A stretch of 21,128 nt of DNA from an uncultured Bacteroidales bacterium (GCA_900552315.1 URZM01000017.1:1-21128), one strand, 5' to 3'. Counted from the first letter of the stretch, positions 7,959-15,850 are shown. Made by a program: numbers and translations. The notes: generated by a model from the sequence alone, not told the origin.

Positions 7959-9236
7959 TTATCTGATTTTCAGGGTAATGAATGTAAGGGCCGCCAACAG
8001 GATGGACACGATCCAGAACCGGGTCACGATTTTGCTCTCGTGTATGGCCTGCTTGGGATGCGGCCACAGGCATTTCATGGCTGGGTCGGCGGCTTTCTGG
8101 AAATGGTGGTGCAGGGGGGTCATCTTGAAGATGCGCCGCCCCTCGCCATACCGCTTCTTGGTGTACTTGAAATAGCCCACCTGAAGGATCACCGACAGGT
8201 CCTCGATGAAGAAGATGAGGCAGAGCAGGGGTATTAGCAGCTCCTTGCGTATAAGTATCGCGAACACGGCCAGGATGCCTCCCAAGGTCAGGGAGCCGGT
8301 GTCCCCCATGAATACCTGGGCCGGGTGAGCGTTGTACCACAGGAACCCTATCAAGGCCCCCATGAAGGCCCCGGCGTACACCACAAGCTCCTCGGAGCCT
8401 GGTATGTACATGATGTTCAGGTAGCTGGAGTAGATGACGTTGCCCCCCAGATAGGCCATGATGGCCAGTGCCATGCCTATTATGGCCGAGGTGCCTGCCG
8501 CCAGTCCGTCAAGCCCGTCCGTGAGGTTGGCGCCGTTGCTCACCGCCGTCACCACGAATATCACCACGGCCACGAACAGGAGCCATCCGGCCGTCTTGCC
8601 GGCCTCGTCTCCCATCCAGGAGGTCACCCACTGGTAGTTGAAATTGTTGTTCTTCACGAAGGGGATGGTGGTCTGCGGGCTCTTTATATGGTCTGCCGTC
8701 TCTACGATCTCCACTTGCTCGACCTGCGTGGGGGTGGTCTCTGTGACTGTCTCCCGGTTCTCTATCATGACGATGGAGGGGGAGAGCCACATGGTGATGC
8801 CCACTATCAGGCCCAGACCCACCTGTCCGGTGATTTTGTATTTGCCCTTGAGCCCTTCCTTGTTGTGGTACTTGAGCTTGCGGTAGTCGTCCAGGAAGCC
8901 GATGGCTCCCATCCACAGGGTGGCCACTATCATCAGTATCATGTACACGTTGGTGAGGTTGCCCAGAAGCAGGCACGGCACCAGGATGGCCATGATTATG
9001 ATGATGCCTCCCATGGTGGGGGTTCCCTTCTTTTGCATCTGACCCTCCAGCCCGAGATTCCGGACCACCTCGCCTATCTGCATCTTCTGCAGGCGGTGGA
9101 TTATGTTGCGTCCGGCCAGCAGGGCCAGCAGCAGCGAGAGGGCGAAAGCTATTCCGGTGCGGAACGTTATGTAGTCCATAAGCCTGGCTCCGGGTATGCC
9201 GGAGTCCTGAAGGCTTTGAAACAGTGAGTAGAACAT
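7959..9236 (-). CDS. mraY: Phospho-N-acetylmuramoyl-pentapeptide transferase MraY
   Basis: Encodes 425 residues. MraY is the integral membrane enzyme that transfers phospho-MurNAc-pentapeptide to undecaprenyl phosphate, forming lipid I. Motifs include KKGTPTMGGI (69-78), the catalytic FLDDYRK (114-120, Asp116 and Asp117), NLTDGLDGLAAG (237-248) and a late TPLHHHFQ. About ten hydrophobic segments are visible. Between the segments at about 135-155 and 215-233 there is a ~60-residue polar insertion (Thr/Glu/Gln-rich, then KNNNFNYQW), giving a protein about 60 residues longer than the E. coli enzyme; as I recall this enlarged loop is general in Bacteroidota, so it is not an oddity of this strain. 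It follows murE by 15 bases; murF is absent between them. Confidence 0.97.
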   Translation of the reverse strand: MFYSLFQSLQDSGIPGARLMDYITFRTGIAFALSLLLALLAGRNIIHRLQKMQIGEVVRNLGLEGQMQKKGTPTMGGIIIIMAILVPCLLLGNLTNVYMILMIVATLWMGAIGFLDDYRKLKYHNKEGLKGKYKITGQVGLGLIVGITMWLSPSIVMIENRETVTETTPTQVEQVEIVETADHIKSPQTTIPFVKNNNFNYQWVTSWMGDEAGKTAGWLLFVAVVIFVVTAVSNGANLTDGLDGLAAGTSAIIGMALAIMAYLGGNVIYSSYLNIMYIPGSEELVVYAGAFMGALIGFLWYNAHPAQVFMGDTGSLTLGGILAVFAILIRKELLIPLLCLIFFIEDLSVILQVGYFKYTKKRYGEGRRIFKMTPLHHHFQKAADPAMKCLWPHPKQAIHESKIVTRFWIVSILLAALTFITLKIR

Positions 9237-9251
9237 GACTGTGTCGCGGGT

Positions 9252-10715
9252 TTATAGGTTGAGGCCGAGTGTGTCTGCCAGCACCTCGCGGTCATCGAAA
9301 TGGTGGCGTACTCCGTTGATTTCCTGATAAGTCTCGTGCCCTTTGCCTGCCACGAGCACCACGGTGCCGGGAGCGGCCAGGGTGCATGCCGTGCGTATGG
9401 CCTCGGCGCGGTCGGTGATGCAGAGCGTGCGCCTCAGCTCCGCTTCCGAGAGGCCGGCCTTCATGTCCTCGATGATTGTTTGCGGGTCTTCTGTGCGCGG
9501 ATTGTCGGAAGTGAGGATGAGGCGGTCCGAGCGGCAGGCGGCCTCGCGTGCCATCATGGGACGCTTGCCGTGGTCGCGGTCGCCCCCGGCGCCCACCACG
9601 GTTATGATTTCGCCTCGCGCTCCCACTATCTCGCGTATGGTGTCGAGCACGTTCACCAGCGCGTCAGGCGTGTGGGCGTAGTCCACTATGGCCGTCACTC
9701 CGGCAGGGGAGTGCATGGTCTGGAAACGGCCTGCCACAGGCACCAGGCGGCTCATGTTCACAAGGACCTCCTCAGGGTCGAACCCTGTCAGGATGGCCGC
9801 CCCGTACACAGCCGTGAGGTTATAGGCGTTGAAGCGGCCGGTGAACTGCACCTCCACCTCGCGCCCGTTGAGCTGGAGCAGGGTGCCGTCCAGGCGTGTC
9901 TCGAGCACCTTGCACCGGAAGTCGGCTCCTGTGCGCAGCGAGTAGGTGTATTTGCGTGCCCGCGTGTTCTGAAGCATGTATGCTCCGGCCTTGTCATCGG
10001 CGTTCACCAGGGCGAAGGCGTCGGATGGCAGCATGTCGAAGAACATCTTCTTGGCCTGCATGTAGTTCTCCACCGTGCCGTGATAGTCCAGGTGGTCGCG
10101 TGTCAGGTTGGAGAATACCGCCCCCGCGAATTTCAGTCCGGCTATGCGTTGCTGCACGGCGGCGTGGGAGCTTACCTCCATGAAAGCGTAGTCGCACCCC
10201 TCGTCCACCATCTGGCGCAGCAAGGCGTTGAGGGTCAGCGGGTCAGGAGTGGTATGGGTGGTCGGTATGGCCTTTGTGTCCACATAGTTGCACACCGTGG
10301 AGAGCAGACCCGCGCGGTAGCCTTCCAGGCGTGCCATCTCATAGAGCAGGGTGGCGGTGGTCGTCTTGCCGTTGGTGCCGGTCACGCCCACGAGCTTGAG
10401 CTGCGAGCTGGGGTGCCCGTACCAGGCAGACGCGAGCTGGCCCAGGGCCTTGGCCGTGTCCGCCACGCGGATATAGGTCACCCCGTTCTCGAAGGCCGAG
10501 GGAAGCTGCTCGCACACTATGGCGCCCACATGGGTGCTGGCCACCACCGGGATGTATTTGTGTCCGTCGGTGGTCACGCCTTTCACGGCCACGAACATCC
10601 CCTCCTTCTCCACCTTGCGGGAGTCGGAGTTCAGGCTCACTATATTCTTGTCGGTGTCGCCTATTATCTCGATCACCTCTATCTCGCGCAGTAAATGCGA
10701 TAGTTTCTGTATCAT
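9252..10715 (-). CDS. murE: UDP-MurNAc-L-Ala-D-Glu--2,6-diaminopimelate ligase MurE
   Basis: Encodes 487 residues. MurE is the cytoplasmic ligase that adds the third stem-peptide residue. The motifs are the N-terminal NSDSRKV, the P-loop GTNGKTTT (113-120), the substrate segment TTPDPL (155-160), the carbamylated-lysine region YMQAKKMFF (218-226), DYAHTPDAL (345-353), GAGGDRDHGKRP (376-386) and LTSDNPRTEDP (401-411). DNPR (404-407) is the motif that marks meso-diaminopimelate specificity, in contrast to lysine-type enzymes, so the cell wall is inferred to be DAP-type. Fifty bases separate its start from the ftsI stop codon; the gene order ftsI-murE is standard. Confidence 0.97.
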   Translation of the reverse strand: MIQKLSHLLREIEVIEIIGDTDKNIVSLNSDSRKVEKEGMFVAVKGVTTDGHKYIPVVASTHVGAIVCEQLPSAFENGVTYIRVADTAKALGQLASAWYGHPSSQLKLVGVTGTNGKTTTATLLYEMARLEGYRAGLLSTVCNYVDTKAIPTTHTTPDPLTLNALLRQMVDEGCDYAFMEVSSHAAVQQRIAGLKFAGAVFSNLTRDHLDYHGTVENYMQAKKMFFDMLPSDAFALVNADDKAGAYMLQNTRARKYTYSLRTGADFRCKVLETRLDGTLLQLNGREVEVQFTGRFNAYNLTAVYGAAILTGFDPEEVLVNMSRLVPVAGRFQTMHSPAGVTAIVDYAHTPDALVNVLDTIREIVGARGEIITVVGAGGDRDHGKRPMMAREAACRSDRLILTSDNPRTEDPQTIIEDMKAGLSEAELRRTLCITDRAEAIRTACTLAAPGTVVLVAGKGHETYQEINGVRHHFDDREVLADTLGLNL

Positions 10716-10765
10716 GATTGTATGTCGTAAAATTCAGTCAATTCATTGTGTGCCACGGATTCGTG

Positions 10766-12931
10766 TCAAGAGCTCTTTTCGTTTTTCCATTGCAGCCATA
10801 TTGAGCATTTCTGGCCTTTGGCTATGGGTGTGCCGGCTTTCAGGCTCTGGGAGGTGACATAGCCCGCTCCGTTGATGCGTTCCACGGTTATGCCCCGGCT
10901 CTCCAGCTCACGCACTGCGGTGCCCGCGTCCAGGCCGGAGACGTCCGGTACCGTGCCTTTCGTGCCTTTGTGCACTTTCATCTGGCGCGCCTGGGCTATG
11001 TTGAGTCCGGACGAGACTATGTAGGGGGCACCTTGCGTGTCGCCATAGAGTTGTACCGAGGATGCCTTGTTCTCCGCTGTGTACGAGGTGCTTATGTCGT
11101 TGAGCATTCCGCGTGCGAAAAGCTTGAGGGCCGTGTTGAGAAGCACGCGCCCGGGACCTCGCCCGGCAGAGGTGGCATGCGCGTCGGTGGTCATGAGCAC
11201 CACGCAGCTGTATTTCGGGTTGTCATAGGGGAAGAATCCGCAGAAGGCGAAGCGCCGTTTGTTCTGGTCATAGGCGTGCAGCTTCTTGTAGTCGAAAGGC
11301 ATCACGGTGCCGGTCTTGCCGCATACCTTCACCCTGTCGTCCTGTATGGCGCGGGCGGTGCCCCGTTTTCCCCACACCACCTCGTACAGGCACTCCTTGA
11401 GCTTCTGCGCGGTCTCCGGTGAACACACCTGCTCGCGTATGTAGCTGACGGGGAGAATCGAGTCATGGCCGTTCTCATCGCGCAGGGCGCGCACCAGATG
11501 CGGACGCACCAGCTTGCCGCCGTTGGCTATGGCGTTGTAGTATGCCAGGGTGTAGAGGGGCGGAATCTCGGTATTGTAGCCGTAGGCCTGGCGTGCCAGG
11601 TCGAGGTGGCGGGCCGTCATGGTGACGGGCCGTCCGTCGCGTTCAGGCACCAGGTCTGGCACGCGGGGTGTGGTCTCCCCGCCTATGCCTGAGCGCATCG
11701 GCTCGAAGAAGCCCATGTCTGCCAGGCGTTTGCGGAACCCTTGCGGGTCTTTGTCGTATTTGCGGAATATGACGCGGGCTATGCCCGTGTTGGATGAGGT
11801 CTCTATCACTTGCTTCATGGTCTTCATGCCCCCTCCGGCATGGTCCGACGTGCGTTGGAAAGGGGAGCAGTCCACCTGGTCCGTGACGCGCTTCACCAGG
11901 CCGTCCTCGAAGGCCACCATGAGCGAGATGGTCTTCATGACCGAGCCTGGCTCGTAGGCCTGCACGGCGCGGTTCATGGCCTCCACATATTCGCCTGTCA
12001 CGGAGTCACGCTCCACATTGCTAATGGCCTTGATTTCGCCTGTGTTCACCTCCATGAGCACTGCGGTGCCCCAATACGCGCCCACAGAGTCGCACATCTT
12101 CAGAAGCTCGCCTTCCAGTATGTCCTGCATGTCGATGTCGATGGTGGTGAGTATGTCGTATCCGCGCACCGGCGGCACATCCACCCAGTCGCTCAGGCCG
12201 TTGGTGAGCGCAACCTTGCGTGCCCGCCCAGGCTTCCCGTACAGCAGGGAGTCCAGGGCCATCTCCAGCCCGGCGTATCCTTTCACCTTGCCGCTTTTCT
12301 CGTCCTCATACACGCGGCCTATGCTCAGCCGCGCCATGTCTCCGAAGGGATAGACACGTATGATGTGTTCTTCTTTGTAGAGCGGGCATCTGTGCGACTC
12401 TCCCTTGATGTCCTTGAAGAAGGGCCACTTGCGTATGCGCTCATATTCCTCGAGCGTGAGCTTGGTGCCGATGGTGGCCGTCTTCTTGCGCTGCTTGAGC
12501 TTGTTGATGGCGAACTGCGAATGGAACAGGAAGCGCCACGAGTCCTCGCTCTTGGGGTCTATGGCGTGGTCCAGACCTTTCACACGCGGGTAATACACGT
12601 CCAGGGAGTCGGCCAGAGAGTCCAGGCTCGCCCATACCTTGGGCTTTATCTTCGTGAATTTGGGATGGCGCAGGTCCACACGCACGTCATACAGCGTCTG
12701 GTTGCAGGCCAGTATGTTGCCGTTGGAGCTGAGGATGCTTCCTCGCGTGGGGTAGATGACCGAGGTGTCGGCCATCTCCCGGGCGGCGCGGTCATTCCAC
12801 TCCTGTGCCTCCACGATGGTGGTGATGGAGAGCTTGCCCACTATGCAGGCGCATCCTATGAGGAACATCAGCACGATACACCCGTATCGTGCCATGATGT
12901 GCTGGCGGTTGTTCAGTTTCTTCTTTGCCAT
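10766..12931 (-). CDS. ftsI: Septal transpeptidase FtsI (PBP3-type) with C-terminal PASTA domain
   Basis: Encodes 721 residues. FtsI is the class B penicillin-binding protein that cross-links septal peptidoglycan as the partner of FtsW. After a short basic cytoplasmic tail there is one membrane anchor (about residues 15-33). The non-catalytic pedestal begins with the RGSILSSNGNILA motif (63-76). The transpeptidase domain shows SVMK (Ser330, Lys333), SSN (379-381) and KTGT (539-542), so all three catalytic motifs are present. A single PASTA-like module follows at about 650-718 (VPDVSGLDAGTAVRELESRG...), which is typical for FtsI in this phylum. Twenty-seven bases separate it from the ftsL-like gene upstream. 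Confidence 0.96.
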   Translation of the reverse strand: MAKKKLNNRQHIMARYGCIVLMFLIGCACIVGKLSITTIVEAQEWNDRAAREMADTSVIYPTRGSILSSNGNILACNQTLYDVRVDLRHPKFTKIKPKVWASLDSLADSLDVYYPRVKGLDHAIDPKSEDSWRFLFHSQFAINKLKQRKKTATIGTKLTLEEYERIRKWPFFKDIKGESHRCPLYKEEHIIRVYPFGDMARLSIGRVYEDEKSGKVKGYAGLEMALDSLLYGKPGRARKVALTNGLSDWVDVPPVRGYDILTTIDIDMQDILEGELLKMCDSVGAYWGTAVLMEVNTGEIKAISNVERDSVTGEYVEAMNRAVQAYEPGSVMKTISLMVAFEDGLVKRVTDQVDCSPFQRTSDHAGGGMKTMKQVIETSSNTGIARVIFRKYDKDPQGFRKRLADMGFFEPMRSGIGGETTPRVPDLVPERDGRPVTMTARHLDLARQAYGYNTEIPPLYTLAYYNAIANGGKLVRPHLVRALRDENGHDSILPVSYIREQVCSPETAQKLKECLYEVVWGKRGTARAIQDDRVKVCGKTGTVMPFDYKKLHAYDQNKRRFAFCGFFPYDNPKYSCVVLMTTDAHATSAGRGPGRVLLNTALKLFARGMLNDISTSYTAENKASSVQLYGDTQGAPYIVSSGLNIAQARQMKVHKGTKGTVPDVSGLDAGTAVRELESRGITVERINGAGYVTSQSLKAGTPIAKGQKCSIWLQWKNEKSS

Positions 12932-12958
12932 GTCGACAGTCGGTGGTTCAAGTAGCGG

Positions 12959-13321
12959 TTAATCTCGTGGTATTATGTACGGGGGCTGCTCCTGATAGTC
13001 GAGGTCGAGATGCTGTTCGCGAAGCAGGCGCCGCATCTCGTTCTCGCGTATCAGGCTCATGTATTTGGCCTTCTCGTTGAGCTGTATGCTTTGTTGCAGC
13101 TCCAGCTCCTTGTGCAGCTTCTTTATTTCCTCCATCTTGGTCTGGTTGGTGTATCTCTGCCCTATGAGGGCTATGACCACCACCAGGGCTATGAGAATGA
13201 GCCACCCGTGGCGCTTGAAGAGCTCCAGGCTCAGCAGGCGCCCGCCGGTGATGGTGCCGAACACGCCGGGGGGCTTTTTCTTGTCCTTGGGGGCTTTCTT
13301 GGGGGTTTTGTTTATAGCCAT
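12959..13321 (-). CDS. FtsL-like putative cell division protein
   Basis: Encodes 120 residues starting MAINKTPKK. The reading frame stays open upstream to 13501, but that part overlaps the 3' end of rsmH in another frame and is Pro/Arg-rich, so the internal start is preferred. The protein has a lysine-rich cytoplasmic N-terminus (1-38), one membrane segment (about 38-54, HGWLILIALVVVIALIG) and a short periplasmic coiled-coil-like stretch (about 60-105) rich in K, E, L and Q. Size, topology and position between rsmH and ftsI are those of FtsL, the bitopic protein that joins FtsQ and a FtsB-type partner to activate FtsWI. Sequence similarity to classical FtsL is weak; it resembles the FtsL-like family of Bacteroidota. 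Confidence 0.88.
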   Translation of the reverse strand: MAINKTPKKAPKDKKKPPGVFGTITGGRLLSLELFKRHGWLILIALVVVIALIGQRYTNQTKMEEIKKLHKELELQQSIQLNEKAKYMSLIRENEMRRLLREQHLDLDYQEQPPYIIPRD

Positions 13322-13380
13322 CGGTGGAGTTGGTGAATGTGTGGTGTACTTGGTTTTGAGGAGGGGGCGGGGTAGAGGTC

Positions 13381-14301
13381 TCAGCCTTCGGGGGGTGTGT
13401 ATTCGGCCACCCTCAGGCGCGCGCTGCGTGCCCTGGGGTTGCGTTCCACCTCGGTCGGGGAGGGGGATATGGGTTGCTTGCCCACGGTTCTCCAGGGGCA
13501 CAGGTTACGCCCGAAGAAATCTTTCTGCACCTCCCCCTCCACATTGCCCGAGCGCATGAAATTCTTGACCATGCGGTCTTCCAGCGAGTGGTAGGTCAGG
13601 ACCACGAGCCTGCCCCCGGGCCGAAGGACCCGCATCGTCGACTCGAGGAAATCAGAGAGTGCCTGCATCTCGCCGTTGACCTCTATGCGCAGGGCCTGGA
13701 ACACCTGTGCCAGCTCCTTTTTCTCCTGTTTGGGGTTTATGGCAGGAGAGATGGCCTGAAGCAGCTGCCCGGTGGTGACGATCTCCTCGTTTGCCCTGGC
13801 GCCCAGTATTGCCTTTACGACAGGGTTGGGCCGTTTGAGGTCGCCGTATGTGCGCAGGATGCGGCTAAGGTGTTCGTCGCTGTATGTGTTGAGCACCTCG
13901 CGGGCGGTGAGCGGCGCGTTTTGGTTCATCCGCATGTCGAGCGGCGCGTCGTTGCGGAAGGAGAAGCCTCGCTCAGGGGTGTCGAAATGGTGGAACGACA
14001 CCCCGAGGTCAGCCAATATGCCGTCCACCTGCTCGGCCTCGTAATACCGCATGAAATTTGCAAGATACCTGAAATTCGAGTGGACAAAGGTGAAACGCGT
14101 GTCGGCTATGCGGTTGGCGTATGCGTCCATGTCCTGGTCGAAGCTGTAAAGCCTGCCGTTTTCGCCGAGCGCTTCCATTATGGCTCTTGAATGTCCCCCG
14201 CCGCCGAATGTAGCGTCAACGTAGGTGCCTCCGGGCCTTATGTCAAGCCCGGCCATGCACTCTGTGAGCATCGCTGGTATGTGGTATACAGGTTCCTCCA
14301 T
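13381..14301 (-). CDS. rsmH: 16S rRNA (cytosine-1402-N4)-methyltransferase RsmH
   Basis: Encodes 306 residues, typical for RsmH (MraW). It uses S-adenosylmethionine to methylate N4 of C1402 in the decoding region of 16S rRNA. The N-terminus YHIPAMLTECM is followed by the SAM-binding YVDATFGGGGHSRAI (27-41). Further family motifs are ILADLGVSFHHFDTPERGFSFRND-type residues, RMNQNAPLTAREVLN, the helical insert with KQEKKELAQVFQALRIEVN, and the C-terminal VLTYHSLEDRMVKNF. It is the first gene of the dcw cluster here; the regulator gene mraZ that usually stands directly in front of it is missing. The start ATGGAGGAACC is preceded by an A-rich stretch rather than a Shine-Dalgarno sequence. Confidence 0.97.
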   Translation of the reverse strand: MEEPVYHIPAMLTECMAGLDIRPGGTYVDATFGGGGHSRAIMEALGENGRLYSFDQDMDAYANRIADTRFTFVHSNFRYLANFMRYYEAEQVDGILADLGVSFHHFDTPERGFSFRNDAPLDMRMNQNAPLTAREVLNTYSDEHLSRILRTYGDLKRPNPVVKAILGARANEEIVTTGQLLQAISPAINPKQEKKELAQVFQALRIEVNGEMQALSDFLESTMRVLRPGGRLVVLTYHSLEDRMVKNFMRSGNVEGEVQKDFFGRNLCPWRTVGKQPISPSPTEVERNPRARSARLRVAEYTPPEG

Positions 14302-14318
14302 TTTTATGGTGTTGATTG

Positions 14319-14366
14319 TCAGTCGGTAATGATGATGTGCATATCCGCCGCTTCCCCGGTTGACAT
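14319..14366 (-). CDS. Possible leader peptide in front of rsmH (very tentative)
   Basis: A 15-codon open frame, MSTGEAADMHIIITD, lies in the leader between the candidate promoter and rsmH, ending 17 bases before the rsmH start codon. Its ATG falls in the loop of the hairpin at 14353-14378. No family is recognisable and such short frames occur by chance; I list it only because of its position in a structured leader. Confidence 0.15.
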   Translation of the reverse strand: MSTGEAADMHIIITD

Positions 14367-14378
14367 CGCAATCGGGGA
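14353..14378 (-). other. Hairpin in the dcw leader
   Basis: On the minus strand TCCCCG pairs with CGGGGA, followed after one A/C mismatch by TTG pairing with CAA, leaving a six-base loop CGATGT. The structure would form in the 5' leader of the rsmH transcript about 50-75 bases before the start codon. No T-run follows, so it does not look like an intrinsic terminator in either direction. Any role in attenuation, stability or translation is unproven. Confidence 0.45.
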
Positions 14379-14409
14379 TGCAGCGTCTCGCGCTCTTGTT
14401 TTGAGAGTG

Positions 14410-14442
14410 TAAAGTTAGTTAAAAATGTAAATAGTTTACATA
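14410..14442 (-). promoter_or_regulatory. Candidate promoter of the dcw cluster
   Basis: Read on the minus strand there is TATG (14442-14439), a 21-base spacer, then TAACTTTA (14417-14410). Each box differs by one base from the Bacteroides -33 TTTG / -7 TAnnTTTG pattern. The predicted start point is near 14403, giving a leader of about 100 bases before rsmH. The location is right, but the match is imperfect, so confidence is moderate. Confidence 0.4.
14425..14441. promoter_or_regulatory. Perfect palindrome, possible operator
   Basis: The sequence ATGTAAATAGTTTACAT has 7-base perfect inverted arms around a 3-base centre. It overlaps the -33 box and most of the spacer of the candidate dcw promoter, the position expected of an operator for a dimeric repressor. 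No cognate regulator gene is visible in the window, and the direct TGGG repeats bound by MraZ in other bacteria are not seen here. Function is inferred from position and symmetry only. Confidence 0.4.
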
Positions 14443-14453
14443 TCGAAATTGCA

Positions 14454-14479
14454 TTTTTTGCTCCTTCGGGTCCAAAAAA
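14454..14479. repeat. Inverted repeat directly after the glycosyltransferase gene
   Basis: TTTTTTG (14454-14460) and CAAAAAA (14473-14479) form a 7-bp stem. Inside, CC-TTCG-GG makes a two-pair stem with a TTCG tetraloop, separated from the outer stem by two mismatches. It begins one base past the TAA stop of the glycosyltransferase gene. The T-run is on the 5' side and the A-run on the 3' side in both orientations, the reverse of an intrinsic terminator, so it is listed as a repeat rather than a terminator. Confidence 0.4.
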
Positions 14480-14480
14480 C

Positions 14481-15632
14481 TTATCTACATCCCCGCGAGT
14501 GGTCCTCGACGGCCTGCCGGTAGACCGACATAAGGCGTGCAGGTATGTCGGCGTTGCTGAAGCGGGCGGCATGGCGCAGGCCTTCCTCTATCATGGCGGT
14601 CCGCACTGTTTCTTCATTGATGACGACATCCAGCGCCTCGGCCAGCTCACGGGGGTCGTCCGGGTCTATGTATATCCCTTGCGTCCCTCCCGCCTCCTCA
14701 AGGCATGAGCCCTTGGCGGCGATGCACGGTATGCGGCTGTTGAGCGCCTCGAGCACCGGGATGCCGAACCCCTCGTAGCGCGAGGGATACACGGCGGCTT
14801 CGGCGCCTTGGTAGAGGGCGGGCAAGTCTTTGAAAACCACATTGTCAAGAACCTGCACGCGCTCGGACACACCGAGCCTGGCAGCCTCGCCCATCACCTT
14901 CTCAAGATATGCCGTCCTGCGGCCCACGAGGAGCAGGCTGTATTCCTGCGGAAGTCGGCTCAGTGCCTTCACCGAAACCATTGCATTTTTCCGCTTCTCA
15001 ATGCTCCCGACCTGGATTATGTATGGTGTGCGGATACCATATTTCTCTTTTGTCCCGGCAATCTGGGCGTTGTCGAGGCGCTCGCGGAAAATGTCGTCGC
15101 ACCCTTGGTAGACAATGTCTATTTTCTCTTCTCCGATTCCGTAAAACTCCATCACGTCTCGCTTGGTCCTCTCAGAGACGGCGATGACGCGAGTGGCGTG
15201 GCGGCATGCCCGCCCGTATTTGAAATCGTAAATTATACGGTCAGGGAGATTGTAACATTCGGGCATGCGGCGGTATATGACGTCGTGCATTGTCACTACC
15301 GACGGGATGCCGCTTTTGCTTATGTTGAGTGGCAGCTCGTTCGAGAGGCCATGAAACAGGTCTATCCCGTCTGTCTGGAACAGGTGTGTCATGCCTCGTG
15401 TGCGCCATAGACTTCCTCCCAGTGGAGCTTCCCCCTTTCCGGGCAGCCGGACGCTCACGTTTGAAAGCTCGCGGATTTTGTGCAGCCTCTCATTGTCGCC
15501 GTCGCGCGGTGAATAGAGCGTGAGCTGGAGTTGGGGATATGTCTCGGCAAGAGACTCCACCACCAGGCGTGAGTAGTTGCCAAGGCCAGTCATGTTGCGC
15601 AGGGCGCGTTTTCCGTCGAAGCCGATTTTCAT
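14481..15632 (-). CDS. GT4-family glycosyltransferase (group 1)
   Basis: Encodes 383 residues starting MKIGFDGKRALRNMTGLGNYSR. It is a GT-B fold transferase of the glycosyl transferase group 1 (GT4) type, probably cytoplasmic or membrane-associated, moving a sugar from a nucleotide donor to an envelope or exopolysaccharide acceptor; the substrates cannot be read from sequence. The N-terminal domain has the glycine-rich GLGNYSRLV loop and TMHDVIY; the donor domain has YIIQVGSIEKRKN (about 204-216) and the E-x7-E motif in YEGFGIPVLEAL (286-297). An in-frame ATG at 15653 is rejected as start because it lies within the -7 box of a strong candidate promoter. It stands immediately upstream of the dcw cluster in the same direction, separated by 179 bases. 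Confidence 0.88.
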   Translation of the reverse strand: MKIGFDGKRALRNMTGLGNYSRLVVESLAETYPQLQLTLYSPRDGDNERLHKIRELSNVSVRLPGKGEAPLGGSLWRTRGMTHLFQTDGIDLFHGLSNELPLNISKSGIPSVVTMHDVIYRRMPECYNLPDRIIYDFKYGRACRHATRVIAVSERTKRDVMEFYGIGEEKIDIVYQGCDDIFRERLDNAQIAGTKEKYGIRTPYIIQVGSIEKRKNAMVSVKALSRLPQEYSLLLVGRRTAYLEKVMGEAARLGVSERVQVLDNVVFKDLPALYQGAEAAVYPSRYEGFGIPVLEALNSRIPCIAAKGSCLEEAGGTQGIYIDPDDPRELAEALDVVINEETVRTAMIEEGLRHAARFSNADIPARLMSVYRQAVEDHSRGCR

Positions 15633-15650
15633 GTCTTTTGTAATGTGGTG

Positions 15651-15681
15651 CAAATTTACGGAAAATCCTTCTTGTTCACAA
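15651..15681 (-). promoter_or_regulatory. Candidate promoter of the glycosyltransferase gene
   Basis: On the minus strand TTG (15681-15679) is followed by exactly 20 bases and then TAAATTTG (15658-15651), a perfect TAnnTTTG box. This fits the Bacteroides-type promoter. Transcription would start near 15644, leaving a leader of only about 12 bases before the ATG at 15632. It also settles the start codon, because the upstream ATG at 15653 would be inside the promoter. Confidence 0.65.
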
Positions 15682-15850
15682 CCCCGTCAGAATACGATAT
15701 TCCTCTATGACAGGGCTGGTGGCTCCTGAAATCCAAACCTCAGCGGCTCCAAGGCGTGCGATATGTTACATAATTTATTGTATGTCAATATATTATTGTT
15801 GATATTGAAAGTCTTGCATTTTAGGGTCAGAAAAATTAGAGCCAATGGCG

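Noticed and set aside
10716..10765. TTGACA in the ftsI-murE gap, resembling a sigma-70 -35 box
   Set aside because: Bacteroidota housekeeping promoters do not use TTGACA, and no TAnnTTTG box follows at a suitable distance.
13322..13501. Longer start for the FtsL-like gene
   Set aside because: The extra 60 residues overlap the end of rsmH and are Pro/Arg-rich shadow sequence; the ATG at 13321 gives a normal cytoplasmic tail.
14481..14489. TTATCTACA, one base from a DnaA box
   Set aside because: A single imperfect copy at the end of a coding sequence; no cluster of boxes or AT-rich unwinding element is nearby.
14243..14572. Minus-strand 109-codon frame in the space where mraZ is expected
   Set aside because: It overlaps the ends of both the glycosyltransferase and rsmH in another frame and has no MraZ (AbrB-like) features.
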